A program made the translations under genes and the position numbers. The notes beneath the pieces were generated by a model, which saw nothing but the letters and a program-made list of their open reading frames with translations, did no database searches and was not told where the DNA came from. From positions 4,594,933 to 4,658,932 of the forward strand of contig CM029385.1 of the NCBI GenBank assembly GCA_017165825.1: a stretch of 64,000 nucleotides of DNA. Direction: 5' to 3'. The stretch comes from Hepsetus odoe. Its lineage: Eukaryota > Chordata > Actinopteri > Characiformes > Hepsetidae. Below, one piece after another: positions 25,901-34,779 of the stretch (position 1 is the stretch's first letter; every line of letters begins with the position of its first letter).

Positions 25901-27156
25901 CTTACTGAGGAACAATATCTCAGCTTCTGGCTAATATGATAGGATTAGTTTTATATGAAAAAGGGAGGTGGTGTAATTGATCAAGTTGTTTGGTACTGGT
26001 TTTAATTCTGTCCCACTGTCATTTTTAAACATCACGCAGTTCAGCATCTGTAACGACACCACACACCTTCAATACAAACCAATTAACCCAATATTAATCC
26101 AGCGTGAATTGCCATTTTGATTGATTTTCTGTGATTAATAGGGTCTTTTGTTGTGTTTCTTAAATTGATTATACCAATTCTGAACTCAGTTCGCAATAAC
26201 ATTAAACATAGTAATCAGGGCTTTGGGCCACCAGAAGACTCTTGGAATCTCTTGAAAGATTGTCCCACTTATTCAGGTCATGGGTGGAGAAACACCCTGG
26301 ACAGGCTGTCAGTCCATTGCAGGACAGACACATGAATCACATCATCAGCATCTCTAGTTAATCTAATGTCTTTCTCATTAGAACCCACTTAGAACACGCA
26401 AACACCCAGAAAGTGCCTTGGCCGCTGGGAATCAGACCCAGGACGTTCCCCTACCTCCCCACTCCGCCATATGCTGACCCACTTTTAGAAAAGTTGGAGG
26501 ATGTACATCTGCACTTTCATCCAGTGTTTTCTCTGAATAAAGACTGTTCATGAGGACTGTGTCTCCGTCTCCTCGCAGTCACTGCCTCATTGGTCTCGGT
26601 CGGGACGTTGCCATGATTTGATTACAAGGCATGGATGATGCATTCTGGGTCAAAGGTACTGGGTGGGGATCATTGTGGGGACTGAATGGATAGGTGATTG
26701 GACACGGGCTCTGCAGAAGCCACATGGACTCTTTATGAATGCCTGTCTGACTCAACCAGGTGGGGAAAAAAACAAAACAAAAAAACACTCCGATCCCTCC
26801 CTGCTTACCTGCTCGAGCCCCTGGAAGCAGATCCTGCACTGGGGCGTGCGCGCCCCGCTGGCCGTGCTGCTGCTGAGGGACACGGTGTCCGCTCCGGCGG
26901 GCAGCCGCGCCTCTCTCTCCTCGAAGGCGAGGCTCCGGGGCCGCGGCTCGCTGCCGTAGTACTCCTCCGCGTCGTCGTGGGGGTCCCGCGCGGCGCAGCG
27001 GGCGAAGGCGGGACACCCGCAGCCCCCCCCGCCCCCCCCCGCCCCGGTGCCCCCCCTCATGGGCTGCGCGCGCGCCTCGGCCTGGCGGGACCCGGATCGC
27101 ATGAACAGCAGCACCTTGAGCTCATCGAAGAACATGCGGAGCCGGTTCTTAAACAT
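7854..27156 (-). CDS. marchf9: MARCHF9, membrane-associated RING-CH E3 ubiquitin ligase (complete, four exons)
   Basis: MARCH ligases ubiquitinate membrane proteins in the Golgi and endosomes and send them to lysosomes; in mammals MARCHF9 acts on MHC-I, ICAM1 and others. Exons, minus strand: 26809-27156, 12110-12265, 9341-9533, 7854-8194, giving 345 residues (human about 346). The N-terminus MFKNRLRMFFDELKVLL matches MARCHF9. The C4HC3 RING-CH ligands are all present: Cys107, Cys110, Cys123, Cys125, His133, Cys136, Cys149, Cys152. Two membrane spans follow (about 181-201 and 215-236), then a Ser-rich tail ending VVMRVTTV, a class I PDZ-type end. MARCHF4 and MARCHF11 share the core, but the N-terminus, acidic EEYYGSEPR segment and linkage to tspan31 favour MARCHF9. 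An in-frame TAG four codons upstream supports the start. Confidence 0.95.
8195..9340 (-). other. marchf9: marchf9 intron 3
   Basis: Non-coding. It holds a candidate MITE at 9146-9303 close to exon 3; the rest shows no repeat or gene that I recognise. Confidence 0.7.
9146..9303. mobile_element. Candidate small inverted-repeat element (MITE-like)
   Basis: One end reads AAGCTCCACTCCTGGAGG and the other, in reverse complement, AACTCCTTTCCTGGAGG, so the ends are imperfect inverted repeats around about 120 bases of core. The CCTGGAGGACC phrase is frequent in fish genomes. The limits are approximate and no transposase is encoded. Confidence 0.5.
9341..9533 (-). CDS. marchf9: marchf9 exon 3 (transmembrane segments)
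   Basis: It encodes WQAISLTVIEKVQIAAIILG and onward, the first membrane span and most of the second, ending in phase 1 within the codon for Gly233. The donor is GTAAAG. Confidence 0.95.
9534..10395 (-). other. marchf9: marchf9 intron 2, part without recognised repeat
   Basis: AT-rich intron sequence between exon 3 and the LINE fragment. No exon or repeat seen. Confidence 0.5.
10400..12015 (+). mobile_element. Degenerate non-LTR retrotransposon (L2/CR1-like LINE), 3' part
   Basis: Plus-strand frames, broken by shifts and stops, read as LINE reverse transcriptase. They include RKAAGPDGMSG near 10435, a CSDYSAAFNTI-type block near 10800, GAPRGC near 10970, and a C-terminal block (LQDIYTKCCRSRAFK) near 11530. 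The 3' end near 12000 has a terminal TGTGACAAATAAAGCTC. It lies antisense in marchf9 intron 2, ending about 95 bases from exon 2. Clade assignment is from memory of fish LINEs. Confidence 0.8.
12110..12265 (-). CDS. marchf9: marchf9 exon 2 (rest of RING-CH)
   Basis: Acceptor CAG at 12268-12266 and donor GTAAAA below 12110 on the minus strand. Its 52 codons carry Cys123, Cys125, His133, Cys136, Cys149 and Cys152, then KNPLQ. Exon ends are in phase 0 on both sides. Confidence 0.95.
12266..13659 (-). other. marchf9: marchf9 intron 1, first part, nothing recognised
   Basis: AT-rich intron sequence. A short frame at 13156-13383 has no domain or codon pattern suggesting a gene. Confidence 0.5.
13660..13854 (-). 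mobile_element. tRNA-derived SINE, partial, minus orientation
   Basis: It contains the family core TACCTTGCTCAAGGGTACCT and ends in the tRNA-like head CCAGGCCACCGCTGCCCC (minus-strand head). The tail is poorly preserved. Confidence 0.8.
14900..15040 (+). mobile_element. V-SINE-like element, decayed
   Basis: A tRNA-like start (GGATGGCTCAATGGGTAAAG) with a box-B-like GGGTCGATTGG is followed about 60 bases later by GTAAGCAGCTCTGAATCTAG and CGTCTGTTAAATGG. These resemble the teleost SINE/LINE tail GTAAGTCGCTCTGGATAAG..CGTCTGCTAAATG. It is a different family from the abundant SINE here. Confidence 0.6.
15143..15335 (-). mobile_element. tRNA-derived SINE, decayed, minus orientation
   Basis: It starts AAAGTGAAAGTGACATTG, carries AACCACAACGAAAAGC and CAGTACCTTGTTCAAAGGTA, then CTACTGGTCTGGGACTTGAA. 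It has lost the end of its tRNA-like head. Confidence 0.75.
15336..18004 (-). other. marchf9: marchf9 intron 1, middle part
   Basis: No exon recognised. A short piece of the common teleost interspersed repeat (CCTGGACAGGTCGCCAGTCC) lies at about 17160-17190. The frames over this stretch are short and without domain signatures. Confidence 0.5.
18005..18210 (-). mobile_element. tRNA-derived SINE, minus orientation
   Basis: It starts GTGAAGTGAAAGTGACTATT, has GCAGCAGGGGGCAGCTATGT and CCTTGCTCAAGGGTACCTCA, and ends in the decayed head CTAGGCTACCACTGGCCCC. Confidence 0.82.
19394..19637 (-). mobile_element. tRNA-derived SINE, full length, minus orientation
   Basis: Tail GAAAGTGACTATTCTTGTCA, body AACCAGAACGAAATTACACC and GGGCAACCTACTGGGCTGGG, head ATTAGACCACTGCCGCCCC. 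The small frame at 19454-19660 lies in it and is not a gene. Confidence 0.85.
20390..20638 (+). mobile_element. tRNA-derived SINE, full length, plus orientation
   Basis: Head GGGGCAGCGGTGGTTAGGGA (a few bases lost from box A), box-B-like GGGTTCAACTCC, body AGGTACCCTTGAGGAAGGTA, tail GTCACTTTCACTTTCACTTT. It adjoins a LINE fragment on its right. Confidence 0.88.
20640..21430 (+). mobile_element. Degenerate L2-like LINE fragment
   Basis: Broken plus-strand frames give SIGVPHGSVPGPLILFF (reverse transcriptase) near 20760, then a block like LDYCSTLLAGLPLKAI near 21140. The end, AGAGTGTCTGCCAAATTCAG then CAAATGTAAATG, is the tail shared by teleost L2-type LINEs and V-SINEs. No intact frame remains. 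Confidence 0.75.
22701..22917 (-). mobile_element. tRNA-derived SINE, minus orientation
   Basis: Tail AAGTGAAAGTGACTATCCTT, body GCAGCAGGGGGCAGCTATTG and GACGGTACCTTGCTCAAGGG, shortened head CAGCCACCGCTGCCCC. A TA microsatellite begins 12 bases after its head. Confidence 0.85.
22929..22961. repeat. TA dinucleotide microsatellite
   Basis: About 16 perfect TA units, next to the head of a SINE. Confidence 0.95.
24101..24339 (-). mobile_element. tRNA-derived SINE, decayed, minus orientation
   Basis: Tail AAAGTGAAAGTGGCTATTTG, body CCTTGCTCAGTGGTACCTCA, decayed head ending AACTGCCCC. Part of a 137-codon minus frame (23759-24172) runs into it and is not a gene. Confidence 0.8.
24340..26282 (-). 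other. marchf9: marchf9 intron 1, right part, nothing recognised
   Basis: Non-coding as far as can be read. Overlapping 76-80 codon frames occur on both strands at 25610-25859, but no family is recognisable and no splice-bounded exon is evident. Confidence 0.45.
26283..26455. repeat. Common teleost interspersed repeat, decayed copy
   Basis: It has AACACCCTGGACAGGCTGTC and GTCCATTGCAGGACAGACAC, and ends GGGAATCAGACCCAGGACGT, the same family as at 6535-6885. Confidence 0.65.
26809..27156 (-). CDS. marchf9: marchf9 exon 1
   Basis: Start ATG at 27156 with A at -3. It encodes 116 residues: an amphipathic N-terminus, a Gly/Cys-rich low-complexity linker, EEYYGSEPRPR, and the first half of the RING-CH (Cys107, Cys110). 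The donor GTAAGC lies just below 26809. The exon is very GC-rich; the long plus-strand frames over it are antisense shadows. Confidence 0.93.
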
Positions 27157-27162
27157 GGTTCT

Positions 27163-27168
27163 CTACAT
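27163..27168 (-). promoter_or_regulatory. marchf9: Start-stop mini-uORF before marchf9
   Basis: On the minus strand ATG is followed directly by TAG, six bases before the marchf9 ATG and in the same frame. It rules out an in-frame N-terminal extension. If transcribed, it forms a minimal AUG-stop uORF. Confidence 0.6.
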
Positions 27169-27185
27169 GGGCCAGTTCTCCCTAT

Positions 27186-27232
27186 AATTATTGTTATAAT
27201 TATTTATTATTATTATTATTGTTATTATTGAG
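27186..27232. repeat. AT-rich trinucleotide run
   Basis: Imperfect TTA/TTG repeats just upstream of marchf9 exon 1; a similar ATT run lies at 27556-27588. Confidence 0.85.
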
Positions 27233-28636
27233 AGCAGGCCTTGCTGTTGTGCTCGCTGTTTTGTTGTTTTGGTTGTTTTTTGGGGGGGGTTAGGGTGGTA
27301 TTATTTTATTATTAATAACAATTACAATTTTCAATTATCATTAACATTAAAATAATATTGCTGTCAGGTTTTATCACCGAAAGGATGACTATTACAGCTG
27401 TAATGATTATTACAATTATTTTGAATGAAGCCTGGTGTTATTTTAGATTATTATGATTTTATGATGTTATTTTAGCCTCTGTAGGCTGCTTTTAATTGAT
27501 ATTATTATTAGTTTGTAATTACAATTATTTCAGTGATGTTCTATAGCCTGGTGTGATTATTATTATTATTATTGTTATTATTATTAGTGAAGGGGTCTTT
27601 CTAGCCTGTCCCGTTGTAGCCGTTAGCCTACATCTTATTCAGGGCCTAAAGCCAGGCTCGGCCGGTCCAGGCCCACAATGCGCTTCTATACTCGCTATCA
27701 GTCTATCAGAATGTGCGGCTTTGAATCGTTTCTTGTTTAAAACGGCGGCAGTCAGTGTGTCTGAAAGCCTCGCTCCTGCAGGCGGTGGGGCGGTGTTTTT
27801 TTTTTCTCTCTCTCGGTTTTATTTTGTATCCACTGAACGGAGATCAGGGCGAAAGCGCGGCGGCGGCTTCTGTCCTGCGGCGCGGCCGGAGCTCCACCGC
27901 GGCCCCGCGCTCGGCGATCAGCAGCGCCGGCATCGCAGTGTGATCCTCTCCTGCTCTCTCCTCTCCTCCTCTCTCCTCTGCTCCTGTCCTCTCACGCCGA
28001 GCTGCTCTCCTCCTCCTGTCCTCCTGTCCTCCTCCTCCTCCACCTCCTCTCCGGCGCGCGCAGGCCCGTCCGACGGCGCTGGGGTTCAGCGCTGCCTTGC
28101 CAGCGCGCGCAGAGAACAGCCGCCCCTGCGCGTCCATCAGCGCACCTCCATCAGACCCCCGTCCCAGACCCCCATCCCCGACCCCCATCCCGAACCCGTC
28201 CTCACCGCGGCCAGAGGAAGGAGGAGCCCGGAGACATCGGGAAAACACAGATCCGTGTGCGTGCGTGCGTGCACGTGCGTGCGTGTCTGTTTCCGTGATA
28301 ATAATAATGATCCGGTACCAACACTGATATCAGCGCCGATTTCAACCGCTCCCTCTTAATTTCTTTTCCTCCGTCGAAATGGTGGAGCGCCCGCGGATGT
28401 TTATTCCCTCACGCGCATTTTCTCTCCCTCCTCCGTCCTTCTCCTCCCAGCCTCACCGTTTTCGCTCCTCTTCCTTCTCATCCCCTCCTCCCCTCCTCTC
28501 TCCTCTTCCTCCTCCTCTTTCCTTTCTTCCCGTTGGGTTTTTTTTTCCCTTTCTCTTTATTTTTTGCCAGGCGACGCTGTCCAAGATGCTGATCTCGTCG
28601 TGGTGACGTGTCGATCACGTGCACGTACCCCCCCCA

Positions 28637-28660
28637 ACACACACACACACACACACACAC
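28637..28660. repeat. AC dinucleotide microsatellite
   Basis: Twelve perfect AC units following a C-run, at the outer edge of the marchf9 upstream region. Confidence 0.95.
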
Positions 28661-28734
28661 CTGCCGCTGGCTTCAGTGAGGAGCACTACACACAAGGGGA
28701 GAGAAAAAACAATATAGACTATAGAGTGTTCTAA

Positions 28735-28960
28735 CTCATCCACTTGTTCCACTTGTACACTTGTTCACTAACCCCTATAAAGATTACAGTGTGTCTGACT
28801 CACCCACTTGTTCACTTGTTCACTAACCCCTATAAAGATTACAGTGTGTCTGACTCACCCACTTGTTCACTTGTTCACTAACCCCTATAAAGACTATAGT
28901 GTGTCTGATTCACCCACTTGTTCACTTGTTCACTAACCCTTTAACTTTAGCGTTCTGTCT
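28735..28960. repeat. 55-bp minisatellite
   Basis: The phrase ACCCCTATAAAGA recurs with a period of exactly 55 bases (ACCCCTATAA at 28771, 28826 and 28881), with a degenerate fourth unit near 28936. Each unit contains CACTTGTTCACTTGTTCACT and AGTGTGTCTGA. Related single units continue at 28970-29006 and 29280-29410, interrupted by a SINE. Confidence 0.9.
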
Positions 28961-29007
28961 TTAGCTTTGTCCGAATTCATCCACTTGTACACTTGTTCCC
29001 TGACTCC

Positions 29008-29262
29008 GCGCTGGCCTAGTGGTTAGGGACTAGGTCCCCGGACCGGAAGATCGTGGGTTAGAATCCCAGACCAGTAGGTTGCCGTGATGTACTCTTGAGC
29101 AAGGTACCGTCCCCATCACTGCTCCCCGGGCGCTTTCCATAGCTGCCCCCTGCTGCACGTGTGTGTGTGTGGGTAAAAAGCAGAGGTTGTATATCATTGT
29201 GGATCACTGTGTGCTGTGCCGTGTTTCACAATGACAAGGGTAGTCACTTTCACTTCACTTTC
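29008..29262 (+). mobile_element. tRNA-derived SINE, plus orientation
   Basis: Head GCTGGCCTAGTGGTTAGGGA with a perfect A box, body AGCAAGGTACCGTCCCCATC and CTGCTCCCCGGGCGCTTTCC, tail TAGTCACTTTCACTTCACTT. It splits the minisatellite-like tract. Confidence 0.88.
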
Positions 29263-29410
29263 ATATAGCCTACAGCTGTATCTGAAATCATCCCCTTGTT
29301 CACTTGTACACTCGCTCAGTATCTCCTGTAAAGACGAGTGTCCCTGAAACTGTCCAGTCGCTGACAATAGCCGTGTCTGCAGTCGTCCACTCGTTCCCTA
29401 CATAGGGGAC

Positions 29411-30405
29411 CTGACTTGTGTTGCCTGTGAGGGAGACGATAATGGAAATTGGGACACATATTTCAGAATCGTTGTGAACTTTAGCAGCAAAAACAAACAT
29501 CACAAATAATATGATTAATAATAATTCATATCTTAATGCAACTTTATGTATAAAATCATTCTTAACAACTACTCCTCAGGTTTGGCCGTCGTCTCTGTCT
29601 CGAGGGAGGGAATGAAAGAATGAACACCAGCTGCAGTGAACATTTAATCAAATCTAAAGGAATTAAGACTAGATCATTATCGCTCACCTGTACCTGGATA
29701 AAGAAGGATTTATTTTGTGCTATTGACCCGCCCACACCTGCCCTTGTGTTTCTCCACGAGACAGATGCAGACCTTGGTGAAGTGGAGCTCCAGCAGGGAC
29801 TGCACAGGGATCGACAGTCCCCCCAACTTACAGGCTGCTTTCACATGTTGGTTTTGCTTCTGTTGAGAGATTATTTGTTTGCTTGGAAATGCAGGGAAAT
29901 GTACTCGACCGTGAGGTTTTTTTTTTTTTGCCCTCCAGGCTCTGGACTATTCACCTGACTGAAAACTACGAATCCACAAGCTGTGCACAAATACAGATGA
30001 AATAAACGCAGAGTACAGACAGAAGGCTCCATCCACATCTGTACCCTGCTAATCTAGTCACACCCCCCCAAAAGAAATCATGCAAAAAATTCACCTTCCA
30101 AAAAGATGGTGAGGGAATGGAAATGGATTTAAACTTAGATGTAGGCATGTGGAAAAAAAAAAAGAAGTTTGAATAGAAACCATCAAAAAAGTAGGTGAAA
30201 TTGTGATTATTTCAAATGAATTAACACAGAATCAATTCCATGAACTGTGTTTATTTGCTCATTTCAGTATTCGTCTCCAATTTGATCCTCTGTGCTTAAT
30301 TCTTTTCTGTTTCTTAACATTTTCCCTATTTCCCTGTACCTACTGACTCTCAAAAAACAACAACAAAAAGAAACACGATCAGTGATTGGACCTCCAGAAT
30401 GATTT
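29411..30405. other. Intergenic, nothing recognised
   Basis: AT-rich sequence. The frame at 29620-29958 is 112 codons with no recognisable domain and is read as chance. Confidence 0.45.
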
Positions 30406-30653
30406 GTGAAAGTGAAAGTGACTACTCTATGTCATTGTGAAAGGCAGCACAGCATAATGAAATTCAACCTCTGTATTTCACCCATACACACACGTGCAGC
30501 AGGGGGCAGCTATTGAAAGCGCCCGGGGAGCAGTGTCAGGGACGGTACCTTGCTCAAGGGTACCCCAGGGCAACCTACTGGTGAGGGAATCGAACCCACA
30601 ATCTTCCGATCCGGGGAAGCTCCCGAACCACTAGGCCACCGCTGCCCTGCCCC
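30406..30653 (-). mobile_element. tRNA-derived SINE, full length, minus orientation
   Basis: Tail GTGAAAGTGAAAGTGACTAC, body GCAGCTATTGAAAGCGCCCG and GACGGTACCTTGCTCAAGGG, head ACCACTAGGCCACCGCTGCC. Confidence 0.88.
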
Positions 30654-31160
30654 ATTTGTCTTCTTGATCTGAAAGTTACGCTATGATTAAGCCATTTAAA
30701 CTTCATTCCCAGCGTTCTCTTTGTAAGCCTTCGCTCCGAGCAAGCCTTCGCTCCGATTCCTGAAGGCATCCGTCTAAATCAAGCCTGCCCAGCTCGGATC
30801 TTGGTGGCTTTGTGTCCTTGTGTAGTTCTCTTTCTTAAACCCTTCCTAAACTGGCAGTTATCAGGTGAACTGAACAAGGTGTGTCTGAGAAGGGAAGTCA
30901 CCCATCTGTGTGGGCAGTCCTGGTCTAACCGAGGGTTTTACAACAATGGCTGAAACGATAACCACCATTATTTTTCTTCATATTAAAGGATAAAGATGAT
31001 TCCAGATTACAATGTTGATATTCATTTCAGATGGACGTTAAATTATGTGTAGAACTGCGGTCATACTATCCAGATCAACAGTGCACAGCATTGTTGTTTT
31101 GCTTGGCCAAATGAATAAAAAACAGGAAATAAAAAAGGTTTTCGCCACATTTTTTTCGAG

Positions 31161-31412
31161 GGTGAAAGTGACTATTCTTGTCATTCTGAAGTCACAGCAC
31201 AGCACACAGTGAACCACAACGAAATTGGACCTCTGCATTTAACCCATGCACACAAACACCGTGCAGCAGTGGGCAGCTATGAAAGCTGCCCAGGGAGCAG
31301 TGACGGGGACAGTACCTTGCTCAAGGGTACCTCAGAGCAACCTAATGGTAAGGGGTTTGAACCCACAATCTTCCGAGCCTGTGGCCGACTCCCTAACCAC
31401 TAGGCCACCGCT
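31161..31412 (-). mobile_element. tRNA-derived SINE, full length, minus orientation
   Basis: Tail GGTGAAAGTGACTATTCTTG, body GAACCACAACGAAATTGGAC and CAGTACCTTGCTCAAGGGTA, head TAACCACTAGGCCACCGCT. Frames at 31209-31455 lie in it. Confidence 0.87.
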
Positions 31413-31660
31413 CAGCATCAGCACTGATTCTACGTTCCCCGAGAAGAAGAGTTAAAGAGGCCAACTGTGTTCTCGTGGACTAGTAGTGTCACCGGTTGGG
31501 AGGTTTTAGATAAAATTTTTGAAAAATTGTACTAAAATATTATCTGCAAATTAAAAACAAGAAATGAAACAAGAGAATGGCTCTGCCATTGGATGAGGGT
31601 TGGTCTTTGTGGGCCAACTTCGGTCTGAGGGCCGCACTTTGAACAGCTCTGCTCAAGTGT

Positions 31661-31722
31661 AAAGTGAAGGTGACTAGTTGTCATTGTGAGCACAGTGCAA
31701 CGCAACAGAACGCTTTCTCTGC

Positions 31723-31758
<36 letters not shown>

Positions 31759-31912
31759 ACAGCAGTGGGCAGCCACATCCAGCACCCGGGGAGCCGTGAG
31801 AGGGACGGTACCTTGCGCAAGGGTGCCTCAGGGCAACCTGCTGGTCCAGGATTCAAACCCATGACCTTCTGATCCTGGGGTCCAGTCCCTTAAAACTAGA
31901 CCTTCGCTGCTC
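31661..31912 (-). mobile_element. tRNA-derived SINE with CA expansion, minus orientation
   Basis: Tail AAAGTGAAGGTGACTAGTTG, a CA run at 31728-31757 in place of the short CACACA of other copies, body GACGGTACCTTGCGCAAGGG, decayed head CTAGACCTTCGCTGCTC. Confidence 0.83.
31728..31757. repeat. CA dinucleotide microsatellite inside a SINE
   Basis: About 15 CA units. It sits where other copies of this SINE carry only a few CA units, so it seems to have grown inside the element. Confidence 0.92.
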
Positions 31913-32780
31913 TGGAGATGGTGTGAGTTTATTAAGCTTGTTTTCCAGCAAATGTTTAGTCAGAGGATTCGATGGTTTAGCTTGTGCTTTTGTTTTTGAT
32001 GATTTTTCTGCTCAAAATTGGAACATACAGAACCCGTCCTGACTAGTGTTCCCAGTACGCTGCCAACAGTCTCTGTTATTGCCAAATACCAGCATTAGTC
32101 ATGCTGATGTGTCATAAAGTCACAGAGTCATAAAGCTGTTACATAAGAGAATAAAAGGAGTCAGCTTGTACAGTGGCCACTGTCTGGACGTTCAGAGCAT
32201 CGGCCAGGGCCACCGCTACTGTACACATGCCAAGGAAGACCGGTCCAACCAATCAGCTGGTTCTGACCCACGACGGTAGCTCATATATTATACGCCAAAT
32301 GTCTCTTAGAAATGACTATATATCTCCCGATTGGCTGAAAAGTTTTATTTAAGAAAATTTCTCTTTGAGGAAAACAACTTGAGCATTTTTAGACGATGTT
32401 TGTAACAGTCCTCTTTGGAATAAGCCGAATCCCACGCAGATATTCCTGTCACCAGATTTTTCTTTTAAAGGAAGCTTTATGGATTTTTCAGCATTCTGCA
32501 TAATTCAGTCGCTGAGATATAAACTGAGCCGTTTAGGGCGGTGTCATTATAAACAGACCCGGATTTCTTCACCAAGGTGGTTTCGGGAACCGTGGAGCAC
32601 AATATCTGAACAAACACTGACATTTACCACCCAAAGCCATAAATACACCTACATATGAGTCCTGAGCTCTTAGACGGACTGCGGATGAGGGCAGAATAGT
32701 GGTTAAAGAGTACGGTACAGCTCCAAAACGTGCCGTGTACATCATCACAATATGAACTGAAAAATCGAATGATGTACATA

Positions 32781-32942
32781 TGAAGTGAAAGTGACTATTT
32801 GTCACTGTGAAACACAACCTCTGCATTTCACCCATACACACATGGGCAGCAGGGGGCAGCTATTTAAGCGCCCTGGGAGCAGTGATGGGGATGGTACCTT
32901 GCTCAAGGATACCTCAGGGTAACCTACTGGTCTGGGATTCAG
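32781..32942 (-). mobile_element. tRNA-derived SINE, head missing, minus orientation
   Basis: Tail TGAAGTGAAAGTGACTATTT and body GATGGTACCTTGCTCAAGGA are present. It stops at CTACTGGTCTGGGATTCAG with the tRNA-like head lost. Confidence 0.83.
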
Positions 32943-33735
32943 TGGGATTAATAAAGTTTTAGCAAGAATTGTTGAAAAGCAGAAGCGTATGTGTTAAAGG
33001 CAAAAGTTTTACGAGTTCTACACCAGCGGGATGGTTCTGCCTTTCAGACACGCGGCCTGCTCTGCCTTCCACTGTGTGAATAATGTGCAACCGGTCAGTC
33101 TCATTACTTATGCTGCTATTGACCCGTTTGTTTCAGTACACTGGCAGGACAGATTACTCTTCCTGTTTGTTCCGCTCGCTCTGCATGCACAATCTCAATC
33201 AGCTCCGTCCCTGTCCCGTCCCACCCCAGTGCACACCGTCAGTGGACACGGTCACTGTGGAGGATGATGAGCAGCAGTGCCCATAACATAAAAGCTGAGA
33301 CGACCTTATCAATTAGAACCTGATCAAAGTGATACTTGCTCTACCATTTTATGATGATATTTGGGCTGTGAAGCTTCAAGGTCACAACATTAAAGTGAAG
33401 AAGAGCAAGTGAGAGAGAGAGAGCGAGAACTGACACTACTGTTCAAAAGTTCATCGTATTGCGTAACTTTTTCGCTTTATATATAATATATTATCACATG
33501 GCTGTTTTTTTTGCCTCTGAAGCTACACAAGACCCAATGAGTCTGAATCTTATTGGATATAGATTTTTTTTTTAAATGCATCTTATCTAATCGCTTCTCG
33601 TTCTTTTGACTAAGATCAAGTGTAGTATCCGTTCTTATCGGTTTAAAATCTGAAACGTCCTCTAGATGAGAACTGCATATCAAATTGATTTTTAGAACAG
33701 GGAGACAGAAAAGGAGCTCGCACGCTTAACTGTAT
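32943..33735. other. Intergenic, nothing recognised
   Basis: Two overlapping 67-78 codon frames at 33031-33286 have no recognisable domain. A short GA run is at 33411-33424. Confidence 0.45.
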
Positions 33736-33948
33736 GGGGCAACGACGGTCTAGATCTAGGGAATAGGCCCCAGGATTGGAACATTGTGGGTTTGAATCCC
33801 AGACCAGTAGGTTGCGCTTGAGGTACCCTTGAGCAAGGAACCGTCCCCATCACTGCTCCCCGGGTGCTTTAAATAGCTGCCCACTGCTGCAGGGCGTGTG
33901 TGGGTGAAAAGCAGAGGATGAATTTCATTGTCTCACTGTGTGCTGAGA
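33736..33948 (+). mobile_element. tRNA-derived SINE, decayed, plus orientation
   Basis: Head GGGGCAACGACGGTCTAGAT, box-B-like GGGTTTGAATCCC, body GAGGTACCCTTGAGCAAGGA and ACTGCTCCCCGGGTGCTTTA. The tail is lost after TGTGTGCTGAG. Confidence 0.8.
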
Positions 33949-34779
33949 CAAACAGTCTCTTTTACGAATGAAGCTTAAATTGCTGGAATTGCTTTGAAAT
34001 AAATTCATTAATAAACAAAAAAGGTGTGTAAAGTGACTGCAAGTCAAATTAGGGATCCGATGGAGGCTTGTTTTCATTTTCAGAAATGGTCCTGAAACGA
34101 TATGAACAATTAACAACTTTTTTCCACACTTTGACATTTTTCTTGTTTTTGGATGGGGCGTTCAAATGTGGTAAATGAAGAAAATATTATAGTTTATCGT
34201 AATTAATTGTAACGATACAAGATTTCATTTTAAAAATTTCAATTGTCAAAGTTTACCGGCTGCCAAGATGAATCATTTCAAACGATTGTCTTTGAACTAT
34301 CACTCAATCTGAACGTATGGGGAAAGGTTTCATTGAAGGACATTTAGTCCAAGAAGGTAATTAAACCAAATTTTTCAACAGAAACACATTTAATAGCAAC
34401 CATTTTTACAAAGAAAGTGTCGATGGAATTAAACTATCTCTCGTAAATTTTTCACTGGGGTAAGCATGTGTGTCACACAGAAGCCAGACTTCCAAGTCAT
34501 GCCTTGAAAGAAAACAATTCGGTTAGAAACATCTCTTCACCTTTAAACATCAGGTAATGCTTATAAAAAATAAAATCACATCGGTGCACTGTTAGGAATT
34601 ATAGAACAACTAGTGAAACTGCCTGGGAATGGGCTCAATGGTCTGTTTTGTCCCCCTGTGCAGACCGGGACGGTTAAAGATGCTTAATCCACTGCTGTGG
34701 ATTTACAGGATCTCCATTTTACCAATAAGAAAAAAAAAACCCTTCATCTCATCACAAATGTAAAGCCCTAAAAGAAACA

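Larger units (their letters stand above)
27157..28620 (-). promoter_or_regulatory. marchf9: marchf9 5' UTR/promoter region, CpG-rich with AT-rich insert
   Basis: Upstream of the marchf9 ATG there is first an AT-rich block (about 27180-27600) with TTA/ATT runs. It is followed by a GC- and CpG-rich block (about 27840-28260) and long pyrimidine tracts (27942-28040 and 28420-28560 on plus). A CpG-island promoter is likely in the GC block, which implies a long 5' UTR or a 5' UTR intron. The 268-codon plus frame over this region is low-complexity and rejected. Confidence 0.55.

Noticed and set aside
26663..27231. Plus-strand frames of 98 and 177 codons
   Set aside because: They are antisense to marchf9 exon 1, whose minus-strand reading matches a known protein through the RING-CH ligands.
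27553..28359. 268-codon plus-strand open frame upstream of marchf9
   Set aside because: It starts in an ATT microsatellite, runs through polypyrimidine and CpG-rich sequence, and is dominated by Ser/Pro/Leu low complexity with no domain. It is better explained as antisense of a GC-rich promoter.
28735..28960. CRISPR-like array
   Set aside because: The repeats are contiguous 55-base units with no spacers, in a vertebrate genome; this is a minisatellite.
29620..29958. 112-codon plus frame in the place expected for cdk4
   Set aside because: Checked for kinase motifs because of the expected neighbour; none present.
31532..31864. Frames rich in Thr-His or Cys-Val
   Set aside because: Translations of a CA microsatellite within a SINE.
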